Assembly: GCA_013696835.1 (NCBI GenBank)
Contig: JACCXV010000003.1
Coordinates: forward strand, 1-7,948
Origin: Gemmatimonadota bacterium
GTDB taxonomy: Bacteria; Gemmatimonadota; Gemmatimonadetes; JACCXV01
Length of the DNA stretch: 7,948 nt
Direction: 5' to 3'
Made by a program: the position numbers and the translations under genes. The notes beneath the pieces are model-generated. The model searched no databases, was not told the origin of the DNA, and saw only the letters and a program-made list of their open reading frames with translations. Numbering within the stretch: position 1 is the stretch's first letter; every line of letters starts with the position of its first letter. This document shows, one piece after another, positions 1-6,824 of the stretch.

Positions 1-3000
1 ATCGTTCGAGCCGCCCGAGACAGACAACCGCCAGCGGGCGCCGGGGAAGACGTTCACGATGCCGCGCTCGAACGGCGCCGGGGAGAGCACCTGGCCCTCC
101 TCGGTGGAGTTGTTGATGTCGAGGTAGGTGAAGGGCGCCGCGGCGATGTTCGAGTCGGTCTCATCACCGCCTTCCCGGCCGAAGCCGGCCCTCTGCGAAC
201 CCGCATCGATCAGCAGGGTCCAGCGGTCGCCATCGTTCGGCAGCGTCCGGATGCCCTCGATGTAGACGCTCTGCCCCGGCACGATGATCCCGAACGTGTC
301 ACCCGGGTTCAGCGTGATGCTGTTCGTCAGCGGGGCCGCCGTGGGGAAGATCCCCGCCTGCACGTTCTCCGGCGCGTCGGGGCCGATGAAGCCCCAGTTG
401 TAGCCCGCCACGAAGTCCGCCGGCGTGTTCGGGTTCTCGGGTCCCTTGGGCTGGCCGCCCTGCGGCACCACCTCGCCGCCCGGCAGCTTCCGCAGCGTTC
501 CGCTGTATTGCCCGCCCGAAACGGCCCACGTCAACTCGTAGGACGTCGCGCCCGCGGCGTACACGCCCGGATGGCTGTACTCGCGCGCGTTCACGACCGA
601 GCGGATGTTGCCCAGGTCCACGATGTCTGCGAGCGACGAGTTGTCGACCCTGTGCGGGCGGTGCTCGCCCACGTGCTCGCCGCCGAGCTCACCCAGGTGC
701 ACGGACTGCCCGTTGACCTCGAGGTCCTCGAAGACGCTGAAGTCGCTGGCGACCACGAGCCCGATCGCGAGGTCCGGACCGATGTCGCCGGTATTGGTGT
801 CGAAGCCGAACGGCACCGGCGTCTCGCCCGTGTGGAAGAAGTCGAAGGTCTGGTCGAACGATCCCTGTGTCGGCTGAATCGCGGTCGCCGGGGCCCCCGT
901 GCCGTCCTCCCAGTGGAAGAACACGCGGTTGAACCCGGTCGCCAGCGCGTAGCCGCCGTTCACCTCGAGGTCGTACGGATTGACGTCGGGGTTCGGCAGG
1001 ATCGAGTCGATCACGAAGAAGAACTCGCCGCTCGGGATGTTCAGGTCGCGCAGGGCCGAGAGGTTGGCCTGCACGATCGCATTCGAGCAGTCGATGAAGT
1101 CCGTGTACTTGCCGGTGAGCGAGTCCACCGTCGCCGCCGGCTCGCTCGTGTCGCACACCGTCCCGTCGGCCTTGAGCGCGTTGAACGCGACGCTCGCCGC
1201 CGTGAACGAGGACGCGTCCGCGCGCGGCCGTGCGGCACGCACGTCACGCGGCTGGAACGAGATGCCAGCCGAGAGCGAGATCTCGGCTCCGCGCAGCGTG
1301 TTGGACGGGTTGAAGTCGAACGGGATCACGTCGTAGAAGTACGTGATGCCGTTTATCAGCCCGCGGTCCACGAACGAGAACTGAAGTCCCGTGTTGGGCA
1401 GCTCGATGATCGTGGAGACGTCGGTCGGCACGCTCGCGCCGAGGGTGTCCCCCGTCAGGGTGTCCACGATCGTCACGAACGAGAAGGTGGTGTCCTCGAT
1501 CGTCACCACGTCGTTGGCGACGTCGAAGATCGCCAGGGTGTCGATGTCCGACGGGTCGCCGGAGGTCGAGCGCACGACCACGTAGCCCTCGAAGTCAAAC
1601 TCCCTGAACAGCGGGTCGAAGGCCGGGTTCTCCGGATCGCCCGCGATCTCGAAGAACGGATCCGCGATCTGCGAGACGTCGCTGAACACCACCGTCACCT
1701 GCTGGTCGCCGGGGATCAGCGTGATGTCTGGCTTGGGCGGCGGCGCCGGCGCGACGAAGCCCGAGTTGAAGATCACCTGCGCGGCACGCTGGACGCGAAT
1801 GACCTCTGAGAGCGCGGGGTCGTTCGGGTCGGGCAGGAAACAGGGCTGGCCCTGCGGAAAGCAGCGGGTCGGGTCCTGGGTCAGCTCGGTCGCATTGTTG
1901 GACACGTTGGCCCAGATGTAGCCCGCCACCACGCGCTGCGTCTGGCCAGGCGCGAAGGTGAGGGGGCCCGAGATCTCCACGAACCGCACGTCGGCCGGCG
2001 TGGCGTCGATGAACGGCGCTCGGGCACCGATCCCCGCGAGCAGATCGTACTGCTGAGCGTCCACCGAGGGGTCCGGCTGCGGCCGGCCGGAGGTCGGGTT
2101 CGTGGTCAGCGTGAAGCGGGTCAGTCCAAGCGTGTCGCCCGCATCGCTCACCGGTCCCTGAAAGAACGTGATGCCCACGAATCCCGGAGGATTCGGGCTG
2201 AAGTCCGCCTCGTTGAAGTTGCTGTCCCAGCAGATGCCCAGGTTCGTGAACGCGGTGTCGGCGCTGGAGTTGTTGGCCCCGGGCGGGACGAAGGGGACCG
2301 CCGAGCAGTTGTCCTCCCCCGCGTCGGCGCCGATGTCCATGTCCGCGTTCACGCCGATGAAGGCCTCCTGGACGCTGCTGGAGCCGGTGTTGACGATGTC
2401 CCAGACCACGAACACGACCTGGGAGAGAAGCCCGAAGGTGAAGGCCATCGTGCGCTGGTTCACCTGCAGCCCGATCGGCGTGCTCACGTCACGCGACTGG
2501 TTGGCGTCGTTGTAGATCACCACGCAGTCCTTCTGGCTGAACACGATCGGCTGGCCGCCCGCGTCCGCGAACTCGGCGGGGAACTGCGCCAGTTCCGCCG
2601 CATCGCTCGAGCAGAGGATCTGGTCTCCCCCTCCACCGTTCGCCGCAGCCCGTCCGGCCTGATACTCCGAGAAGCCGCCCGAAGCGTCGTAGCCGGTCGA
2701 GACGATCTTCACGCCGTTCACGATGCCGCCCACCCACAGTCCGCTGCCGAACGTGTAGTTGTTCGGGCTGTTGGCGGGGAAGAAGCCGAAGCCGTTGCCG
2801 GTGCGCGGATCCTGCAGGAGGATCCCGCGGTTGTCGATCACCGTGAGCACGTTGTTCACGTTGATCAGCTCGAAGTCGAGCGTCTGCTGGAGCGCGGCGT
2901 TGCCCGCCTTCTTGCCCTTGCCGCCCGCCCGGTCGCGGTCGCCGACGTCGGCGGCCGCTACGGCATGCGGGAGCAGGGCCAGCGCGAGAACGAGCGCCGC

Positions 3001-3048
3001 TCCCCCGATCGGCAACGACCTCGAGCACCGAACGAAGGGGTTTGCCAT
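1..3048 (-). CDS. Large exported protein of unknown function with FN3-like region (C-terminus outside window)
   Basis: The frame runs from ATG at 3048 to base 1 without a stop: 1016 codons, 3' partial. The start is supported by the Shine-Dalgarno AAAGGGAGG six bases upstream and by an immediate signal peptide: basic residues near R7 and R10, a hydrophobic core at about 13-26, and an AAA cleavage site near 31-33. There is no lipobox, so the protein should be exported to the periplasm or cell surface rather than lipidated. A short Lys/Arg/Gly-rich linker (about 37-49) precedes the N-terminal module (about 57-380), which contains FGSGLWVGGIVNG (100-112), an acidic ADMDIGADAGED stretch (235-246) and VAGYIW (374-379). 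Residues about 440-580 look like a fibronectin-III-type beta sandwich, with FDFEGYVVVRS and ITYFYDVIPFDFNP. A His/Glu-rich loop lies at 784-800. I associate this architecture with secreted proteins of FCB-group bacteria, whose function is unknown to me. The missing C-terminus might carry a sorting or anchoring domain. It follows the receptor gene by 94 nt and is probably co-transcribed with it. The existence of the gene is very secure; its role is not. Confidence 0.9.
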   Translation of the reverse strand, partial: MANPFVRCSRSLPIGGAALVLALALLPHAVAAADVGDRDRAGGKGKKAGNAALQQTLDFELINVNNVLTVIDNRGILLQDPRTGNGFGFFPANSPNNYTFGSGLWVGGIVNGVKIVSTGYDASGGFSEYQAGRAAANGGGGDQILCSSDAAELAQFPAEFADAGGQPIVFSQKDCVVIYNDANQSRDVSTPIGLQVNQRTMAFTFGLLSQVVFVVWDIVNTGSSSVQEAFIGVNADMDIGADAGEDNCSAVPFVPPGANNSSADTAFTNLGICWDSNFNEADFSPNPPGFVGITFFQGPVSDAGDTLGLTRFTLTTNPTSGRPQPDPSVDAQQYDLLAGIGARAPFIDATPADVRFVEISGPLTFAPGQTQRVVAGYIWANVSNNATELTQDPTRCFPQGQPCFLPDPNDPALSEVIRVQRAAQVIFNSGFVAPAPPPKPDITLIPGDQQVTVVFSDVSQIADPFFEIAGDPENPAFDPLFREFDFEGYVVVRSTSGDPSDIDTLAIFDVANDVVTIEDTTFSFVTIVDTLTGDTLGASVPTDVSTIIELPNTGLQFSFVDRGLINGITYFYDVIPFDFNPSNTLRGAEISLSAGISFQPRDVRAARPRADASSFTAASVAFNALKADGTVCDTSEPAATVDSLTGKYTDFIDCSNAIVQANLSALRDLNIPSGEFFFVIDSILPNPDVNPYDLEVNGGYALATGFNRVFFHWEDGTGAPATAIQPTQGSFDQTFDFFHTGETPVPFGFDTNTGDIGPDLAIGLVVASDFSVFEDLEVNGQSVHLGELGGEHVGEHRPHRVDNSSLADIVDLGNIRSVVNAREYSHPGVYAAGATSYELTWAVSGGQYSGTLRKLPGGEVVPQGGQPKGPENPNTPADFVAGYNWGFIGPDAPENVQAGIFPTAAPLTNSITLNPGDTFGIIVPGQSVYIEGIRTLPNDGDRWTLLIDAGSQRAGFGREGGDETDSNIAAAPFTYLDINNSTEEGQVLSPAPFERGIVNVFPGARWRLSVSGGSND

Positions 3049-3054
3049 GAAGAA

Positions 3055-3063
3055 CCTCCCTTT
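3055..3063 (-). promoter_or_regulatory. Ribosome binding site of the exported protein
   Basis: Read on the minus strand this is AAAGGGAGG, followed by the six-base spacer TTCTTC and ATG at 3048. It is a near-ideal anti-16S match. It fixes the start at 3048, which is also where the signal peptide begins. Confidence 0.85.
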
Positions 3064-3102
3064 GGAGTGACTCACTTGCGCGGAGGATACGCGAGGCTCG
3101 GC

Positions 3103-3122
3103 GGCCGTCCCGCGGGACGACC
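3103..3122 (-). other. GC-rich hairpin in the receptor/exported-protein gap
   Basis: The core GTCCCGCGGGAC (3107-3118) is a perfect 12-bp palindrome. One more C-G pair flanks it, followed on the minus-strand RNA by a U-G wobble and two G-C pairs. No run of U follows, so it does not look like an intrinsic terminator. It could slow 3' exonucleases, alter the expression ratio of the two genes, or bind a protein as DNA. It might also be chance in GC-rich DNA. Confidence 0.45.
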
Positions 3123-3128
3123 ACCGTC

Positions 3129-3143
3129 GCATCGCAGCGATGC
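3129..3143 (-). other. Small hairpin at the receptor stop codon
   Basis: GCATCG and CGATGC pair around a three-base loop. The stem begins at the first base of the receptor stop codon region (TAG at 3145-3143). It stands beside the larger hairpin at 3103-3122, giving two stems in tandem right after the receptor gene. No U-tract is present. A role in mRNA stability or in setting the ratio between the two genes is possible but unproven. Confidence 0.35.
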
Positions 3144-6100
3144 TAGAAGCGTAGCTCGACGCCGAGCCGATAGTTGCGCTTGGCCTGCGCGAAGACCTCG
3201 TTGAACCCGCCGTACGAGAGGATGCCCATGATCCGCTGCTCGCGGCTGGTCACTACCCCGTCCCCGTCGATGTCAGAGAAGCGCCGGAACTCCGTGGTGA
3301 GCTGGTTCTCCGGAGTGTCGGTGCCGATGTCGGCGATCACGATGTCGTCCGTGACCTGCTGCTCGGCGAGCAGGATCTCGCGGCCGTCCAGCAGCCGGCT
3401 GCCCGTCGAGTTGTAGACGCCGTTGTTCACGCCCGTCTGCAGGAAGGGCCGGAACTGCGTGGTCGCCGGGTTCTCGTTGTTGAACAGGTTGAAGACCTCG
3501 AAGATCGCGCCCAGCTCGACATCCGAGGCCAGCGTGAAGTACCGCGTGGCCCGCACGTCGGCCTGGAACTCGGAGTCACGGCGACTCGAGTTGATGGGCT
3601 CCACGAAGATGCCGGAGCTCACCGGCTGGCGCGTATACGGCAGGCCGGAGTTGAACCTCGCCGTCGCGAAGACCCCGAAGTTGCGCAGCAACGCGGCCGC
3701 GCCGCCGCCGTCGGCGAAGTCGTTCGGGAACCGGACGCTGAACGTGGACGACAGCTTGTGCGTCACGTCGTAGTCCGCCGGCGCCGGGACGCCGGGCGCG
3801 TCGATGGGATTGTCGGCCGTCGAGTTGAAGCCGCGATTGAACGTGAACTGGTCCTGGTCCGAGTCTGTGAGCTTGGAGTCCAGGTACGAGTACGTCACGT
3901 CCGCCGACCAGAAGTTGCTGAAGCGCTTGGTCAGCGTGAAGTCGAAGCCGCGCACGTTCCCGTTGTTCACGTTGAAGAGCTGGCGGACGTTGCCGGCCTG
4001 CAGGGTGGTGATGTTGCGGGCCGCAGTGCCGCGGTCGATGTCGCGGTTGTACGCGACCAGGTCGGCCACGACGTCCTCGCTGATCAGGTGCGTGATCCCC
4101 AGCTCGAAGGAGCGGGTCTCCTGAAAGTCGAGGTTGGGGTTCCCGACCAGCGCGTTGCTGTTCAGGTCGTTGGAGAGGATGTCGCCCGTCATGTTCAGGT
4201 ACAGCTCGTCCAGGCCCGGCAGCTGGTTGAACACGCCGTACGAGAAGCGCACTTGCGTGTCCTCCGTCACCGGGTGCGCCACTCCGATGCGGGGCGCGAA
4301 CGCGTTCTTCGTCTCGTACTCGGTCAGAGTCGAGCCGTCGCCGTCCAGATCCTGCTTCGCGATGCCCGGGACCTCGGGAAGGTCCGTGTTGTGGTCGAAG
4401 TGGTCAAGGCGCCCGCCCACGTCTAGCACGAAGTCGCCGAGGTCGATGCGGTTCGTGGCGTACACGCCGAAGAGCCGCGGCTCGACGAAGTACTGCGTGT
4501 TGAACAGCCGGTCACCGAGGCCGATCGCCAGCTTGTGGACGTCGAAGAACTTGAGGTCCACGCCGCCCTGCAGGCGGTCGATGCGCGAGAGCTGCGCGTC
4601 CACGTCGGCGCGCACGTTGATGCGCTTCTCGCGGTTGTTGACGATCTGGTCCTGGTTGGTGTTGGAGCCGTCCTTGACCGTGCCCCGCGGGAAGCCGGCC
4701 GTCGGCTGCGGGAAGCCGTCGTTGCCGAAGGCGCCGATGCCGAAGATGTCCGGGCCGCCGCCGCGCGTGGTCGGGGCGTCCGGGATCGCCGAGCCGAGGT
4801 TCAGGGCTTGACGGATCGCCTCGAGGTCCGCGTACGCATTGGACCCGCTGTAGCTGTCGATGATGTTGTCGACCGAGTCCTCGAGGAACAGCTCGTAATC
4901 CGAGAAGCGGAAGTTGAAGAAGTCGTCGCCGCCCTGGTTCCCTTCGAGCAGCGGGAACGGCGTGCTGGACTCCTGCTGGCAGGTCGGGCTGCCCACCGCC
5001 GTCAGGCAGTAGGGAGCGCCGCGGCGGAACCTGTCGTCGAAGTAGCCCACCCTGGCGTCCACGGCCAGGGACCGCTCGGCCTCCTGGTAGAAGATCTGCC
5101 GGGCGGAGGCGACGACGAAGTTCACCGTCTCCTTGTCGATCGTGTTGTTGAAGTTGTTGAACGTGGTGAGGAGGTTCGTGAAGCCCTGGTCCCGGTTGCG
5201 CGTGTACGCGAGCTGGAGGTCCGTGGTGGCCGTAGGCGTGAACGCCACCTTGCCCGAGAAGGTATAGCGGTCGGAGAACACGCCGGGCGCAAAGTCGCTG
5301 TTGCCCGCGTTGTAGAAGAAGTCGTTGTCCTCGAAGAACCCGGGGGCCGCCGCGTTGAGGTACTCCTCGACGAAGTTGTCGATGTTCAGAACCGGCAGGT
5401 CCTCGCGCGGCGTGATGCAGCCCTGGTCGTCGCAGAAGCCCTCGCGGCTGATGTCCAGACCGAAGCGCGTGCCCACCTCCTGCACGTCCTCGAACAACGG
5501 GTCGAAGCCGAAGTTGTCGTTCGTCCCGCGCGTGCCGAAGAGCGAGCCGGAGAGGAAGAAGCTGGCCTTCCCGTCCGGGAGCAGCGGACCGCCGACGTTG
5601 CCCTCGAGCTCGTAGAAGTCATTCGAGCGCTCGATCTTCATGGCGTCCGTCGTGAATCGCAGGTTGCCGGAGAAGCCGGCGCCGCCGCGGCCCGTCACGA
5701 TGTTCACGGTGCCGGACTGCGCGTCCCCGAACGAGGCGTCCGCGCCACCGGTCACGACGTCCAGCTGCTCGATCGAGAACTGCCCGAACTCGAGCGGGGA
5801 CTTCTCGCCGCCCGCGTTCGTGATGTTCGTGCCGGCCGCCGACACGTCAGAGAAGTCGGTGGCGTTCAGGCCGTCCACGTACACGGTGGCGTCGTCCGGC
5901 CGCGCGCCGCGCAGCGAGATGCCGCCCTGCTGCACGCTGGCCCCGGCGGCGAGCTCGACGAGGTCCTCGACCGACGAGAGCGGGAGGTCCTCGACGTTCT
6001 CCTTGATGAAGCGCGACTTCGAGATCGTGTTGTCGCGCGGCACCAGCGGCTCGCGCTCGGTCACGGTCACGATCGCCGAGTCGGCGACGATCACTTCCGT

Positions 6101-6445
6101 GGACAGCGAGAAGTTGGCCGTGGTCGTCTGGCCCAGCAGGATCCGGTACTGGCCGGATTCGGTCTGGTAGCCGAGGAAGCTCGCGGTGACGGTCTGCGCG
6201 CCCGCGGGCACGTTGTTGATGAAGTAGTAGCCGTTGTCGTCCGCGATGTTGCCCAGCTGCGTTCCATCGACGATGACCTGGGCGCCCGGCAGCGGCTCGC
6301 CGGTGTCGCGGTCGGTGACCGTCCCTTCCACCTTGCCGGACGTCCCGCCCTGCGCGAGGGCGAGGTCGGCGAGGCTCAGGAAGGCGGCGACGCCGGCGGC
6401 GAACGCCGCGAGCCGCAACCCTCGAAACTCACCAAGCTTGGTCAT
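3143..6445 (-). CDS. TonB-dependent outer-membrane receptor with N-terminal carboxypeptidase-regulatory-like domain
   Basis: A 1100-residue outer-membrane gated channel that should import an unidentified ligand with energy from TonB-ExbB-ExbD. The frame stays open upstream to 6931, but ATG at 6445 is chosen because GGGAGGA lies five bases before it and a signal peptide follows (core about 12-30, cut near ALAQ, 29-32). Residues about 36-117 form a carboxypeptidase-regulatory-like beta sandwich (GTVTDRDTGEPLPGAQVIVDG, then DDNGYYFINNVPAG). A possible TonB box, AIVTVTE, is at 124-130. The plug domain covers about 135-255, with LPLSSVEDLVEL (154-165), ISLRGARPDDATVYVDG (176-192) and VTGGADASFGDAQSGTVNIVT (231-251). 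The rest is the barrel, ending NYRLGVELRF with the C-terminal Phe expected for BAM assembly. Oddities are two DxDGDG calcium-type loops (699-704 and 1058-1063) and two close Cys pairs (338/343 and 480/489) that may form disulfides in surface loops. The domain order resembles SusC-like receptors, but the downstream gene does not look like SusD. The ligand is unknown: iron chelates, glycans and peptides are all open. Confidence 0.95.
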   Translation of the reverse strand: MTKLGEFRGLRLAAFAAGVAAFLSLADLALAQGGTSGKVEGTVTDRDTGEPLPGAQVIVDGTQLGNIADDNGYYFINNVPAGAQTVTASFLGYQTESGQYRILLGQTTTANFSLSTEVIVADSAIVTVTEREPLVPRDNTISKSRFIKENVEDLPLSSVEDLVELAAGASVQQGGISLRGARPDDATVYVDGLNATDFSDVSAAGTNITNAGGEKSPLEFGQFSIEQLDVVTGGADASFGDAQSGTVNIVTGRGGAGFSGNLRFTTDAMKIERSNDFYELEGNVGGPLLPDGKASFFLSGSLFGTRGTNDNFGFDPLFEDVQEVGTRFGLDISREGFCDDQGCITPREDLPVLNIDNFVEEYLNAAAPGFFEDNDFFYNAGNSDFAPGVFSDRYTFSGKVAFTPTATTDLQLAYTRNRDQGFTNLLTTFNNFNNTIDKETVNFVVASARQIFYQEAERSLAVDARVGYFDDRFRRGAPYCLTAVGSPTCQQESSTPFPLLEGNQGGDDFFNFRFSDYELFLEDSVDNIIDSYSGSNAYADLEAIRQALNLGSAIPDAPTTRGGGPDIFGIGAFGNDGFPQPTAGFPRGTVKDGSNTNQDQIVNNREKRINVRADVDAQLSRIDRLQGGVDLKFFDVHKLAIGLGDRLFNTQYFVEPRLFGVYATNRIDLGDFVLDVGGRLDHFDHNTDLPEVPGIAKQDLDGDGSTLTEYETKNAFAPRIGVAHPVTEDTQVRFSYGVFNQLPGLDELYLNMTGDILSNDLNSNALVGNPNLDFQETRSFELGITHLISEDVVADLVAYNRDIDRGTAARNITTLQAGNVRQLFNVNNGNVRGFDFTLTKRFSNFWSADVTYSYLDSKLTDSDQDQFTFNRGFNSTADNPIDAPGVPAPADYDVTHKLSSTFSVRFPNDFADGGGAAALLRNFGVFATARFNSGLPYTRQPVSSGIFVEPINSSRRDSEFQADVRATRYFTLASDVELGAIFEVFNLFNNENPATTQFRPFLQTGVNNGVYNSTGSRLLDGREILLAEQQVTDDIVIADIGTDTPENQLTTEFRRFSDIDGDGVVTSREQRIMGILSYGGFNEVFAQAKRNYRLGVELRF

Positions 6446-6694
6446 GCGAGTCCTCCCTGGAGGTTGCTGAAGGCCCCACGGCAGGCGGCGTCGGACGCGA
6501 ACCGGCTTGGGCGAGCTCCTTGCGCCACGCGGCGGGATGACCCGCGGGCGAACAGGGAGGCGCACACGCCGGCAGGGGCCGGACGGCTCGTCGTGGGGGT
6601 TGAACGTGGGTGGATTGACAGAGGGAAGGCAGACAACGTTTGGGCCGGTCGGGCCTCCGTGGTTGCGCGATTCAAGGCAAAGCTGTGGCGATTG
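6446..6694 (-). other. Long 5' leader of the receptor gene
   Basis: If the promoter at 6702-6730 is correct, the transcript has about 250 untranslated bases before the receptor start. The region has no convincing gene. It includes small GC-rich stems, for example gcggg/cccgc at 6532-6545 and ccggc/gccgg at 6569-6582. I recognise no riboswitch class in it. The stems are of a size expected by chance at this base composition, so a regulatory role is only a possibility. Confidence 0.35.
6451..6457 (-). promoter_or_regulatory. Ribosome binding site that decides the receptor start
   Basis: The minus strand reads GGGAGGA, then CTCGC, then ATG at 6445. The match and spacing are strong. They rule in favour of the 6445 start over the longer open frame, whose extra 162 residues would be Pro/Arg/Ser-rich and would run through the terminator of the upstream gene. 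Confidence 0.85.
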
Positions 6695-6701
6695 AACCTC
6701 G

Positions 6702-6730
6702 ATAGTGTGCGGTTGGTCGCGACCCGTCAA
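6702..6730 (-). promoter_or_regulatory. Candidate promoter of the receptor/exported-protein unit, with palindrome in the spacer
   Basis: The minus strand shows TTGACG (6730-6725, five of six matches to the -35 consensus), a 17-base spacer, and CACTAT (6707-6702). The last is a weak -10 that keeps the important A at position 2 and the final A and T. The spacer contains the perfect palindrome GGTCGCGACC (6715-6724), immediately next to the -35, which is a plausible repressor operator. It lies just past the terminator of the upstream gene, where an independent promoter is needed. If the host uses a divergent sigma factor, the true promoter could be elsewhere in 6446-6740. Confidence 0.45.
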
Positions 6731-6741
6731 GGACCACTTTG

Positions 6742-6771
6742 AAAAAAAAGAGCCACCCCGGGGGGTGGCTC
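6742..6771 (-). terminator. Rho-independent terminator of the DUF2723-like gene
   Basis: On the minus strand GAGCCACCCC and GGGGTGGCTC form a ten-bp perfect stem around CC (in practice a nine-bp stem with a four-base loop). Eight consecutive T residues (6749-6742) follow it directly. It lies 53 nt after the stop of the upstream gene. It is a textbook intrinsic terminator and separates that gene from the receptor transcription unit. Confidence 0.92.
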
Positions 6772-6824
6772 CCTCCGCCCCGTCCCCGTAGGAGGACAGG
6801 TCGAGGTGCGGCGCTCCGGTCAGC

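Noticed and set aside
508..1809. Plus-strand open frame of 433 codons opposite the exported protein gene
   Set aside because: Same Arg/Val/Glu-rich antisense composition with no domain or convincing ribosome site. The minus-strand frame is open over its whole length and begins with a signal peptide.
3025..3048. Lipoprotein reading of the exported protein based on Cys 8
   Set aside because: Cys 8 lies before the hydrophobic core rather than after it, so it cannot be a lipobox cysteine.
1..3048. SusD-like partner of the receptor
   Set aside because: There is no lipobox, the length is about double that of SusD proteins, and the sequence appears beta-rich rather than helical TPR-like.
3103..3143. 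Intrinsic terminator after the receptor gene
   Set aside because: The stems are present, but no U-tract follows either of them on the minus strand.
6615..6643. TTGACA on the plus strand as a rightward promoter
   Set aside because: No acceptable -10 follows at the right distance and no plus-strand gene lies downstream.
4535..6742. Plus-strand open frame of 735 codons opposite the receptor gene
   Set aside because: It is the antisense shadow of a GC-rich gene. Its translation is dominated by Val, Arg, Glu and Ala with no recognisable domain, while the minus strand encodes an unmistakable TonB receptor.
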